A stretch of 64,000 nucleotides of DNA. Source: Pohlia nutans (taxonomy: Eukaryota; Streptophyta; Bryopsida; Bryales; Mniaceae). The DNA lies in NCBI GenBank assembly GCA_022496805.1, contig CM040100.1:26565009-26629008 (forward strand), read 5' to 3'. Of the stretch, positions 9,925 through 20,585 are shown piece by piece. The notes under the pieces are model-generated. The model ran no database searches and was not told where the DNA came from. It saw only the letters and a list, made by a program, of their open reading frames with translations. A program made the translations under genes and the position numbers. Positions within the stretch are counted from its first letter, which is position 1; the number at the start of each line of letters is the position of its first letter.

Positions 9925-12900
9925 TTGTTGCAATCATAGCATACATCAATGACCCTACAGCTTGCTTGTATGGCACATCGACCATAGATTGAGCCTCTAA
10001 TGCATACTCCTCATCGGTGGGTTTCACGAGTTTGGAATTCACATCCAATGGAGTGCCAACCGCCTTGCAATCCTCCATACCAAAGCGTTTGAGAACATCC
10101 GTAACATACTTGCTTTGATTCATTGTTATGGTGCGTGTTGCTCTATCTCGCACAAACTCAACTCCTAAACAAAAGTGCAACTCACCCAGATCACTCATCT
10201 CGTACTCGTTCTCAAGCATTGCCTTCAATGCCTTCAAAGAACTCATACAACTTGCAAGGATGATCAAATCATCCACATATATGATCACGATGATCACATG
10301 TTGCACCTTTTGCATGAAATACAAGCTGTGATCAGCAATGCTCGTTGTGAACCCGATATGAACAAGAAACGTGTCAATCTTTTGATACCATGCGCGTGGA
10401 GATTGCTTCAACCCATACAATGACTTGTTCAACTTGCAAACAAGGTTCTCATTACCTCGTTGCACAAGTCCTTCGGGTTGTACCATGTACATGTCCTCGT
10501 CCAACTCGCCGTTCAAGAACGCCGTCTTCACATCCATTTGATGCATTTCCAAATCCATGGCAGCCCCGATGGCCAAAATGCATCGAATAGTGGTGAATTT
10601 CGCCACCGGTGCAAAGATCTCATGAAAATCAACACCTTCGATTTGTGAAAAGCCCTTTGCCACCAATCTTGCCTTATAACGAACCACATCACCCGTTGCA
10701 TCTCTCTTTGCACGAAATACCCACTTACAACCGATAGCATTGCGATTCTTGGGGAGGGGAGTCAATTCCCAAGTGCCATTGTCCATCAACGATTTGTACT
10801 CCTCTTGCATGGCTTGCTCCCACTTGTTTGCATCATCACAACTCAACGCTTCACGAATCGTCAATGGAGCATCTAAAAGTGCAACGTTTGCATGCTCCTC
10901 CTCACCTTGAGGGAGAATATGATTCTTCCACCACTCGCCAAGTGGTCTACGATTTCTCTCTGGATAACGACGATCACTCGAGGATGCATTGTCTTCAACC
11001 GCCGTTGCTTGTGCCTTTTTCTCGCCATTCTTCGTCTTCAAAGGTCGCTCCTCAATATGTTCCTCATCACCACCATCTTCGTCATCTTCGTCTTCATCAA
11101 CAATATCAATAACGGGAGATTTGGAAGATTGGTCCACAATGGCCGGTTTATCGCCACTTCTCCCACTTGGACCATCGTCCAAATTGTCTTCAACCTTGGA
11201 ATTCTCGCAAAATGTCACATCACGAGCTCGAATGATCTTCTTGGTCTCCAGCGACATGAGCTTGTACGCCTTGGTACCTTCACAATATCCAAGAAACACA
11301 CATTTTGTTGCCTTGGCCTCAAGTTTGGTTCTTTGAGAATCGGGTACCTTTGCAAATGCGATGCATCCAAATGTGCGCATGTGCTCCACGCGGGGTGGCC
11401 TCCCACTCCACGCTTGCTCTGGTGTCATGTTTTGAACCGCACTCGTCGGGCATCGGTTGCGTGTGTACACCGCAGTCACCACCACTTCCGCCCAAAGGTC
11501 CACACACGTCGGAATGCACAATCTCAAGAACCTTGGTTGCACGAGTTGCCCCATCAACTGGAAACGGTGAGCGTTGTTGCTTGCCTTCAATACAACCCTC
11601 ACATGTGAATGAACTAGGCGCGACGTGTGATTGAGGAAGATCCATGCCACTTACCATTCCACGGAGTGCTTTGACACTCTTGACATTCAAATGCCCGAGT
11701 CGACGATGCCACAACGCCAACTTGTCCTCGTTTGAACTCGATTGCACCAACATTGCCGATTCCGCCGCGTGCATGTTGGAAAACTTGATTTGATACAAGC
11801 CGTTGACTTCGTGTATAATGGCCACCTCCTCACGACTTGAAGACAACACAAAACACCCTTGGTCGCTAAATTCCACTCGCAAATGCTTCATCACCAAATG
11901 TCGCACCGATAAAAGATTTGCCTTCAACATGGGAACGTGGAGGACATCATGGATGGTAATTGTCTTCACACGACCCTTCACCTCGGTGTCTACGACGATG
12001 GATCCTTTACCTACGGCTTGAAGAACTGTATCATCACCCAAAATGACATTCTTTGGAGATATGACGTGATATGATTGGAAACAAGTCCTAATGGGCGCCA
12101 TGTAACTCGAGGCTCCCGAATCAACAATCCAATCGATCACACTACCATTGCATGACACGTCACTTGCCATCATTGCATACTCGTCCCCGTCATCACTACA
12201 ACAAGAGACGCTAGTCATAAATGCATACTCATCACCCGCATCGTTGACCTTTGTATTGTTGGCACTTTCCTCTCTCGTGCGCTTGTAGCAAAATTTTGCC
12301 AAATGGCCCTTCTTACCTCAATAGTAGCATACCTTGTCTGTAGAGCTCCCACTGGCACCGCTCTTGGATTGCTTCGCCATAAGCGCCGCGCTATCGCCAC
12401 GAGTCTCGTTCTCTTTGCGCCGCGAGAGTTCATGCAACAAACGTGATGTCACATAATCAAGAGTGAGCTCGCTAATGGGCCTGCTCTCCATAGCAACGAT
12501 AAGATACTCGTACGACAGCGGCAAACTCTCGAGGAGCGTCATAACTGTATCACCATTGGTAATGTTCACATCCGCGCTGTTGAGCTGATCCGCAAGAGCC
12601 TTGACTTTGTTGATGTGCGCCAACATGTCGTCGTTTTCTTCCATCTTGATGGTAAAAAACTTGCGCCTCAAGAACAAGATATTGACCAAGCTCTTTGCCT
12701 CATGAATATTGCAAAGCTTGGCCCATGCCTCGGCGGGAGTCTTGCACGACCAAATATGAGAGAGCTGGGAATCAGAAAGATTGAGATCCAAAATCGCAAA
12801 GGCCTTCTTCTCTCGTCGAGTGTATGCAGTTCGCACTCTAGCCTCGGCAGTGGACTCTGGCGGTTCCTCACTACCCTCAACTATCTCTCACAATTCCTTT

Positions 12901-12998
12901 ACGGCCATGACCATTTCCATCTTGAATTTCCACAAGTGGAAGTTGACGCCATCGATCTTGTCTACTACCTTGGCACCTTCACTCTCAAATGTAGCCAT
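9925..12998 (-). pseudogene. gag-pol: C3 Gag-Pol, multiply disrupted
   Basis: Degenerate Gag-Pol read from an ATG at 12998. Visible lesions: tryptophan TGG to TGA in N-terminal Gag (12888-12890); cysteine TGC to TGA inside the CCHC knuckle (12318-12320); and a 353-bp deletion at about 11498-11503 that removes the central integrase, including the second catalytic aspartate and the glutamate, and shifts the frame. The deletion joins GGTCCA to CACACG and shares CCA at both original ends, which suggests end-joining at short homology. RT with YVDD is still readable up to the C2 insertion. The copy cannot be autonomous. Confidence 0.9.
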
Positions 12999-13864
12999 AT
13001 CCTTGATTGAAGGACGTATGCTTACAAAAATCAGCCCCTACAAAGCTAAGAAAAAATTGTTTTTATGATTTTCGACAATTTTGTGAATTATGAAGCAAAT
13101 TGCACACGTATGTGCTTCTAATGCCTCCAAACTAATTCCAAACACTAAATCAGCACCTCTGTGCTACACATCAACCTCACAACACTCAATCGTGATGCTT
13201 CCCAATACAAATGCCCTAGATAACACCACAACACCTTAACTAAGTGAATTGCGCACTCCTTTGCTCCAATCCACTCAAATCAGCACTCTAGTGCCTCACA
13301 ACATGTAATGCACCCTCTTGTGCATTCACTAACCCAAACTCTAATTTTGAGCACTCCAAGGGCAATAATCACATTCAAAACCCTTGTGCAAGAATTGCAA
13401 TACTAAAATCAGATTGTAGACTCACCCCAAGAGCCTCAAACCATAAACGTGCCTTGAAACAACACAAGTGCAAAATCGAGCACAAATTGAGCCAATAAAC
13501 TCGAATAAGCTCCAATAAGCTCCAATAAGCTCCAATCAGCTCCAATATACTCCAACAAGCACCAAAAAGCTCCAAAGCTCCAATTCAGCCCTTGTAGACG
13601 TGTATAAACTCCAAAAGTGCTCCAAAGTGCTCCAAGAGCCCCAAATCACCAATTGAATGCTTCAAAGTGCCAATTCGGCCCTCCTACACGTAGATCAAAG
13701 GTAGGAAGATTGTAATACCTCCCAATGTCGAAATGAGCCCACCAAACCTCGAATTCAGCCCTCCAAAGTTCCAAATCAGCGCTCCAATACTCCAAAATCA
13801 GCGCTCCCACGCACGACCTCCACACAATGAGCAATCTAATCTTTCACTCACGCAAAACACATGA
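12999..13864 (-). other. C3 leader, diverged and shortened
   Basis: Recognisable family leader with the candidate donor and acceptor (acceptor reads TTTGTAG) and the minisatellite at about 13491-13570, with mutated units such as AACTCGAATA. It lacks about 100 nt present in other leaders: the text jumps from the CACCCT near 13315 to the TTGTGCATTCACT stretch. Confidence 0.7.
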
Positions 13865-13878
13865 GTGGGCCCATAACC
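13865..13878 (-). other. C3 primer-binding site
   Basis: GGTTATGGGCCCAC on the minus strand, unchanged despite the age of this copy; adjoins the 5' LTR. Confidence 0.8.
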
Positions 13879-14521
13879 TATTGAAGGTTAGATTAGAATG
13901 CCAAAGCCTCACACAAACACTTGGAATGCATAGGAAAGAGATGATCTTTACTCACGGGCTGCCCCTCTTAAGTAGCACACCCTATTGAAGGTTAGATTAG
14001 AATGCCAAAGCCTCACACAAACACTTGGAATGCATAGGAAAGAGATGATCTTTACTCACGGGCTGCCCCTCTTAAGTAGCACACCCAAGGGAGTCCCCTT
14101 GGCAAACAATATGGGACATCAGCCCATACTCAACTCCTATCACACTAGGATCAGCCCATATCACTTGGGAGACCCAATTCTCATTACTTCTAACTAGAAC
14201 TACCTCACTAGTTGCAACTCTAGCTCATTCGCATCATCTATACTAGCTAATGCGCATAGGCTATGAGCAACTTCAGCCCACGCAATCATCCTACTTCAAC
14301 ATACCCAAGGGAGTCCCGTTGGCAAACCATATGGGACATCAGCCCGTACTCAACTCCTATTACACTAGGATCAGCCCATATCACTTGGGAGACCCAGTTC
14401 TTATTACTTCTAACTAGTACTACTTCACTAGTTGCAACTCTAGCTCATTCGCATCATCTACACTAGCTAATGCGCATTGGCTATGAGCAACTTCAGCCCA
14501 CGCAATGAACCTACTTCAACA
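13879..14521 (-). repeat. C3 5' LTR, interrupted by a solo LTR
   Basis: LTR in two pieces, 13879-13982 and 14302-14521, which join at the CACCC sequence when the solo LTR is taken out. It has many private changes, such as AATGAACC near the right end. Confidence 0.88.
13983..14301 (-). repeat. Solo LTR S1 inside the C3 LTR
   Basis: 319-bp complete LTR (one extra base, GCATAGGCT) with no internal region. Flanked by CACCC on the left (13978-13982) and TACCC on the right (14302-14306), a 5-bp target duplication with one later mutation. It records an insertion whose internal part was later lost by LTR-LTR recombination. Confidence 0.88.
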
Positions 14522-16228
14522 TTTACGAGCGGTGGAATTTGCAGGGAAATGGCCGCCGCATACGCCTTCATGGCATTGCGGCAAGATGAGCCGGGCTTCT
14601 TCTCGGGTAACTGCTCGCCTGAGAACACCGTCTCATCTTGCTCGGTAAAAGACGTCGCCGATCATAGTGAATGGGAGGGCTTTCCGACATAGGTCTTTGC
14701 GTTGTTGAGAGGTCGAGTGAAGGGGAAATTCAAGATTTTTAAGGTAATTTGCAATGGCCTGGTATCCATAATCAGCTTCGTCCTTAGAACGGGTGAGAAC
14801 ATAACATTCTGCTTTGTCGGAAATTGTACCCTCAGTTGAATCAGGTGGTGTCCCTAACTCCAATAGTAGCCTCGCGTGTGATGTTCTTTGAGTTTTCACC
14901 GATTTGAAGACAAGGTCATACTGTTGTAAGGCGGCCAAAAACCTAGCGGCTCTCCCAATTGGCTCTGTTTGCTGGATCACTCGCTTGAGATCATCGGTTT
15001 CGCATTGTACGAGGGTAGGGAACTGACTGGCTAAGAGATAGTGGCGGAACTTAGTACAAGCAAATAACAGTGATACGGTGAATTTTTCGGATGGAGAATA
15101 CCGTAGCTCACAACTTGTTAAGAGCCTGCTCGAGTAATATATCGGGTGTGCTCGCCCAGCTTTGTCATTTTGCATTAACACTGCTGCCACTGCAATGTTA
15201 GATGAGGACGGGTTGAGGATGAAGGCAACGCCCCAGTCTGGGTGCTTCATAATCGGGTTGCTTGCCAAACAAATTTTAATGTGCTCCAGAGCTTTGTCAC
15301 AATTGGTAGACCATTGGAATGATGAATCCTCCCTGATAAGGCTTGTGATTGGGCGAGCTATTTCGGCAAGATTTTCAATGAACCTATTATGGTAGTTGAT
15401 TACCCCCCATAGGGTTGAGGCGCTAGCAGAATTTTATGGTATCCCAATCTCTTGGATTCTTTTAATCTTCTCAGGATCCACCCAGAGTCCTCCCTGAAAG
15501 ACAATATGCCCCAACAGTGGACCTTCCTCAAATCCCAACCTGCATTTCTCGGGACTAAGTGAGCACCCGTGTCCCGCAAGTCTTTGAAATGTTGTCCGTA
15601 CGTGGCTTGTGTGGAGGTTCCTGTCGCTAAATACAGCAAAATCGTCTAGATATACCCGGATGAATCGGCCTATGTATGGCCCAAAGATATGAGTTTGGAC
15701 TCTCTGGAAGGTGCCTCCTGCATTACAAAGCCTGAAGGGCATGCGCAGGTATGCAAACGTTCCCCAGGGGGTAGTGAAAGTAGTCTTTAGAATGTCTTCT
15801 TCATGGATCTTTACCTGGTGGTAACCACTATATCCGTCGCAAAAAGTGTACAAATCGTGGCCAGCCACATTATCCAACAATTCATCGATGTGAGGTAGGG
15901 GATGTCGATCCTTCTTAGTCACCTGGTTTAGGGCGCGATAGTTGACACAGATGCGCCATTTTCCGCCCTTCTTTGGTACGATGACCACTGGAGAAACCCA
16001 TTCTGTGTTGCGCACTTGGGTTATGAAGCCTCCCTCCAGCAGCTTGTCGAGTTCATCATTCAAGATTCTCATCTTTTCTGGCGCCATTCGTTTTTGCCGT
16101 GCTCGCACCGGCTTTGCACCAGGTAGTAGTTCGATACGGTGTTCCTCAAGTGTTATGGCAGGTAGCTCATAGTGGTGTGTCACAAACAGACTTGAGAATT
16201 CTAGAACCAACTTCTGTAATTCGTCTCT
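14522..16228 (-). pseudogene. pol: G1 Gypsy RT-RNase H-integrase remnant
   Basis: Read right to left: RT palm (VIVPKKGGKWRICVNYRALN, DGYSGYHQV, catalytic YLDD within RVYLDDFAVFS), then a TAA at about 15434, the linker, RNase H (AAVLMQN, YYSSRLL, KFRHYL), then a TGA at 14633-14635, and beyond it, in another frame, a remnant of the integrase HHCC region (CHEGVCGGHF) up to the C3 LTR. The RT box usually written MPFGLCNAPATFQR reads MPFRLCNAGGTFQR, and the usual RNase H TDAS aspartate is not recognisable. A TAG at about 16230 separates it from the protease. Not functional. Confidence 0.85.
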
Positions 16229-16943
16229 CTAGTTGTAGGACAATGTCGGTCCGAACTGTATGAGTTTGAGTAACTCTTCCTGCCGGCACGGTATTACTGA
16301 GTCATCCTCCAGGTGGCTCATGGAACTGGTTAGCACTTGGGGCAGAAGGTCTAGGGCATATAAATCGACTTCGGTGTCGCTCTCACTGTCGAAGGAGGAT
16401 CCTTCGGACGTCCAACTTGAATCATAACCGTCATCTGATGAATCCTCATGCGAGCTGCTACACCCCCCTTGACGGCCAGGTATAACGGTTACATTTACCC
16501 GATTCAACTGTGGACCAATGCGCATGTTCCCCTTTTCCCAATAGTCTACAGCTCTTACTACTCGTAGCCATGGTCTACCAAGTATTATGGGGTACCCTCC
16601 GCGAGTTTCAGCAATATCTAATATTTGAAAATCGACTTTCACCGTGATGCCTTCCACCCTGACAGGTTAACGTGACAGCATGCCAACAGATTTCACGCAC
16701 CTCTGGTCTGCTACATTGAGCCGTAGTGAGGAGCAATGTGTGGGCGATAGTCCTAGGTCATCTACCAGCCAATTGCAGATAATATTGACTGCAGCTCCTC
16801 CGTCTACCAGGCATCCCTTGATTTCTTTCCCAGCGAGCGAGGCTTGTACTTGGCGGGACCTCATATCGTCACGGGTCGAGTCTGCGACTCTAACCTCTGC
16901 CGTGTTGAGCGGGCTTCTCCTGGTGCTGACGCCTTGTCTCAAC
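16229..16943 (-). pseudogene. G1 Gypsy aspartic-protease remnant
   Basis: Retropepsin-like segment: CLVDGGAAVNII (active-site DGG form) near 16800 and the downstream PIILGRPWL motif near 16590 on the minus strand, followed by an acidic linker rich in S, D and E. A TAA at about 16671 interrupts the domain. Truncated at its N-terminal side by the C4 LTR at 16944. The ILGRPWL motif is typical of plant Gypsy proteases. Confidence 0.78.
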
Positions 16944-17260
16944 TATTGAAGGTTAGATTAGAATGCCAAAGCCTCACACAAACACTTGGAATGCATAGGA
17001 AAGAGATGATCTTTACTCATGGGCTGCCCCTCTTAAGTAGCACACCCAAGGGAGTCCCTTGGCAAACCATATGGGACATCAGCCCATACTCCACTCCTAT
17101 TACACTAGGATCAGCCCATATCACTTGGGAGACCCAATTCTCATTACTTCTAACTAGTACCACTTCTCTAGTTGCAAGTCTAGCTCATTCGCATCATCTA
17201 CTCTAGCTAATGCGCATGGCTATGAGCAACTTCAGCCCACGCAATCATCCTACTTCAACA
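16944..17260 (-). repeat. C4 3' LTR
   Basis: 317 bp; one C is missing from the CCCC run in the internal hairpin region (GGGAGTCCCTTGG). The left neighbour is Gypsy DNA. Confidence 0.93.
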
Positions 17261-19925
17261 CTCCCACTTTGCGAATAGCCAAAGCCTTCGAGCCCAAATG
17301 CCACCACTAGTCTTTGATGTCGATCTCTCGCTAGAGCCTTTGTCAGCACGTCCGCCACCATGTGCTCCGTTGGACAATACTTCAACTCTATCACCTTCAT
17401 CTCTAACTTCTCTCGAATGAAGTGATATTGCACATCAATGTGCTTTGTACGTGAGTGATGCGTTGGATTCTTCGCCAATGACATACTCCCTTGGTTGTCA
17501 CACATGATTGTTGTAGCCTCCTCTTGAGTGCATCTCACATCCGCCATTAGTTGCCTCAACCAAATGGCCTCCTTCGTACCGTGGCTCGTCGCCATGTACT
17601 CCGCCTCAACCGTTGACGTGGCCGTGGTTTGTTGGCGCTTGCTATTCCATGAAACGGCCCCCGATCCAACTTTGAACATGTACCCCGTGGTGGATCTACG
17701 ATCATTGGTATCACCCGCATAATCCGCATCACAATACCCACTCAACACAATGTTGTCACCTCCAAGACACAACCTCACATCACTTGTGCCTTTCAAGTAC
17801 CGCATGATCCTCTTGACCGCAACCCAATGACTTGAACCCGGTCTTGCCATGTGTTGACTCACAACGCTGATTGGATACGCAAGGTCCGGCCTTGTTGCAA
17901 TCATAGCATACATCAATGACCCTACAGCTTGCTTGTATGGCACATCCACCATAGATTGAGCCTCTAATGCATACTCCTCATCGGTGGGTTTCACGAGTTT
18001 GGAATTCACATCCAATGGAGTGCCAACCGGTTTGCAATCCTCCATACCAAAGCGTTTGAGAACATCCGTAACATACTTGCTTTGATTCATTGTTATGGTG
18101 CGTGTTGCTCTATCTCGCACAAACTCAACTCCTAAACAAAAGTGCAACTCACCGAGATCACTCATCTCGTACTCGTTCTCAAGCATTGCCTTCAATGCCT
18201 TCAAAGAGCTCATACAACTTGCAAGGATGATCAAATCATCCACATATATGATCACGATGATCACATGTTGCCCCTTTTGCATGAAATACAAGCTGTGATC
18301 AGCGATGCTCCTTGTGAACCCGATATGAACAAGAAACGTGTCAATCTTTTGATACCATGCGCGTGGAGATTGCTTCAACCCATACAATGACTTGTTCAAC
18401 TTGCAAACAAGGTTCTCATTACCTCGTTGCACAAATCCCTCGGGTTGCACCATGGAGATGTCCTCGTCCAACTCGCCGTTCAAGAACGCCGTCTTGACAT
18501 CCATTTGATGCATTTCCAAGTCCATGGCAGCCCCGATGGCCAAAATGCATCGAATAGTGGTGAATTTCGCCACCGGTGCAAAGGTCTCATGAAAATCAAC
18601 ACCTTCGATTTGTGAAAAGCCCTTTGCCACCAATCTTGCCTTATAACGAACCACATCACCCGTTGCATCTCTCTTTGCACGAAATACCCACTTACAACCG
18701 ATAGCATTGCGATTCTTGGGGAGGGGAGTCAATTCCCAAGTGCCATTGTCCATCAACGATTTGTACTCCTCTTGCATGGCTTGCTCCCACTTGTTTGCAT
18801 CATCACAACTCAACGCTTCACGAATCGTCAATGGAGCATCTAAAAGTGCAACGTTTGCATGCTCCTCCTCACCTTGAGGGAGAATATGATTCTTCCACCA
18901 CTCGCCAAGTGGTCTACGATTTCTCTCTGGATAACGACGATCGCTCGAGGATGCATTGTCTTCAACCGCCGTTGCTTGTGCCTTTTTCTCGCCATTCTTC
19001 GTCTTCAAAGGTCGCTCCTCAATATGTTCCTCATCACCACCATCTTCGTCATCTTCGTCTTCATCAACAATATCAATAACGGGAGATTTGGAAGATTGGT
19101 CCACAATGGCCGGTTTATCGCCACTTCTCCCACTTGGACCATCGTCCAAATTGTCTTCAACCTTGGAATTCTCGCAAAATGTCACATCACGAGCTCGAAT
19201 GATCTTCTTGGTCTCGAGCGACATGAGCCTGTACGCCTTGGTACCTTCACAATATCCAAGAAACACACATTTTGTTGCCTTGGCCTCAAGTTTGGTTCTT
19301 TGAGAATCGGGTACCTTTGCAAATGCGATGCATCCAAATGTGCGCATGTGCTCCACGCGGGGTGGCCTCCCACTCCACGCTTGCTCTGGTGTCATGTTTT
19401 GAACCGCACTCGTCGGGCATCGGTTGCGTGTGTACACCGCAGTCACCACCGCTTCCGCCCAAAGGTCCAAACCCAAATTTTGTGCATGCAACATACTCCT
19501 TGCCATTTCCACAATTGTTCGATTTGCACGCTCTGCAACTCCGTTTTGTTGTGGTGTATATGGCGTTGTGGTTTGTCTAGCAATGCCTTCTTTCTTCAAT
19601 AACTCTCCAAATTGGTTGGACATGAACTCGCCGCCATTATCCGATCGAAACACCTTGATCTTGTGCTCGGATTGCTTCTCAACCAACGCCTTGAACTCTT
19701 TGAACTTCTCAAAACACTCGCTCTTTGCTTTGATCGGATACAACCATATCTTCCTCGAAAAATCATCAATGAACGTCACAAAATACTTGCAACCCCCCAT
19801 AGACGTGGTCTTCATTGGACCACACACGTCGGAATGCACAATCTCAAGAACCTTGGTTGCACGAGTTGCCCCATCAACTGGAAACGGTGAGCGTTGTTGC
19901 TTGCCTTCAATACAACCCTCACATG
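17245..19925 (-). pseudogene. pol: C4 Pol fragment (integrase to RNase H, open)
   Basis: Uninterrupted frame from the CEGCIEG motif that closes the integrase zinc region, through the whole integrase triad, RT (YVDD) and RNase H, to the stop in the LTR. Gag, protease and the first integrase histidines are absent. The frame stays open for a few codons into C5 leader DNA, but there is no promoter or family start codon. It could act as a template for gene conversion of other copies. Confidence 0.88.
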
Positions 19926-20585
19926 TTGGAGTATATTGGAGCTGATTGGAGCTTATTGGAGATTATTGGAGCCTATTGTAGCTTATTGGAGCTTATTGGC
20001 TCAATTTGTGCTCAATTTGTGCACTTGTGTTGTTGCAAGGCACTTTTATGCTTTGAGGCTCTTGGGGTGAGTCTACAATCTGATTTTGGTATTGCAATTC
20101 TTGCACAAGGGTTTGGAATGTGAGTTATGCCCTTGGAGTGCTCAAAATTAGAGTTTGGGTTAGTGAATGCACAACGGGGCTGATTTGATGAATTTCAATG
20201 CAATTAGGACTTGAAGGGGCTGAATTTGCATTGATTTAGAGTCCTTGGAAGGCACAAGGGTGTCCATAGGGTGCGTTACGTGTTGTGAAGCACAAGGGTG
20301 CTGATTTGAGTGGATTTGAGCCAACGAGTGCGCAATTCTCCTAGTTAGGGTGTTGTGGTATGATCTTGTGCAAATTCACTAAGAACCATCACGATTGAGT
20401 GTTGTGAGGTTGATGTGTAGCACAAAGGTGCTGATTTAGTGTTTGGAATTAGTTTGGAGGCATTAGAAGCACGTACGTGTGCAATTTGCCTCACAAATCA
20501 CAAAATTGTCAAAAAATCATAAAAACAATTTTTCTTAGCTTTCTAGGGGCTGAATTTTGTGAGCGTACGTCCTTCAATCAAGGAT
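19926..20585 (+). other. C5 leader, 5'-truncated
   Basis: Starts in the 10-bp minisatellite (19926-19999). Contains three copies of an 18-bp word GCACAANGGNGCTGATTT at 20169-20186, 20290-20307 and 20420-20437, the palindrome CACGTACGTG at 20470-20479, and the pyrimidine-rich acceptor-like run TTTTTCTTAGCTTTCTAG just before the coding region. Confidence 0.8.

Larger units (their letters stand above)
9925..14521 (-). mobile_element. C3, older decayed Copia-family element (3' end outside window)
   Basis: Minus-strand copy cut by C2 in its RT region; the part with the pol 3' end and 3' LTR is left of the window. It holds a 353-bp deletion, several nonsense mutations, a diverged leader and a 5' LTR that itself contains a solo LTR. 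The right boundary 14521/14522 is inside the Gypsy remnant G1, with presumed duplication TTTAC seen only on this side. It is visibly more diverged than the other copies and forms the oldest family layer here. Confidence 0.88.
14522..16943 (-). mobile_element. G1, Ty3/Gypsy retrotransposon remnant
   Basis: The only DNA in the window not from the Copia family. It is a minus-strand internal fragment in the order protease, reverse transcriptase, RNase H, integrase start, which is the Gypsy order. No LTR of its own is visible. It is cut on the left by C3 (inside the integrase zinc region) and on the right by C4 (upstream of the protease). At least four in-frame stops show long inactivity. It is probably the original substrate into which the Copia copies inserted. 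Confidence 0.88.
16944..19925 (-). mobile_element. C4, 3' half of a Copia-family element
   Basis: Minus-strand 3' LTR plus pol up to the integrase zinc region, ending abruptly at 19925, where it is joined to the plus-strand leader of C5 with no LTR between. The left flank in G1 is TCAAC; no matching right flank exists in the window, so the original right part was lost or moved by rearrangement. Confidence 0.88.

Noticed and set aside
14633..14692. A separate small gene at the left end of G1
   Set aside because: The codons are an out-of-frame remnant of the Gypsy integrase zinc region.
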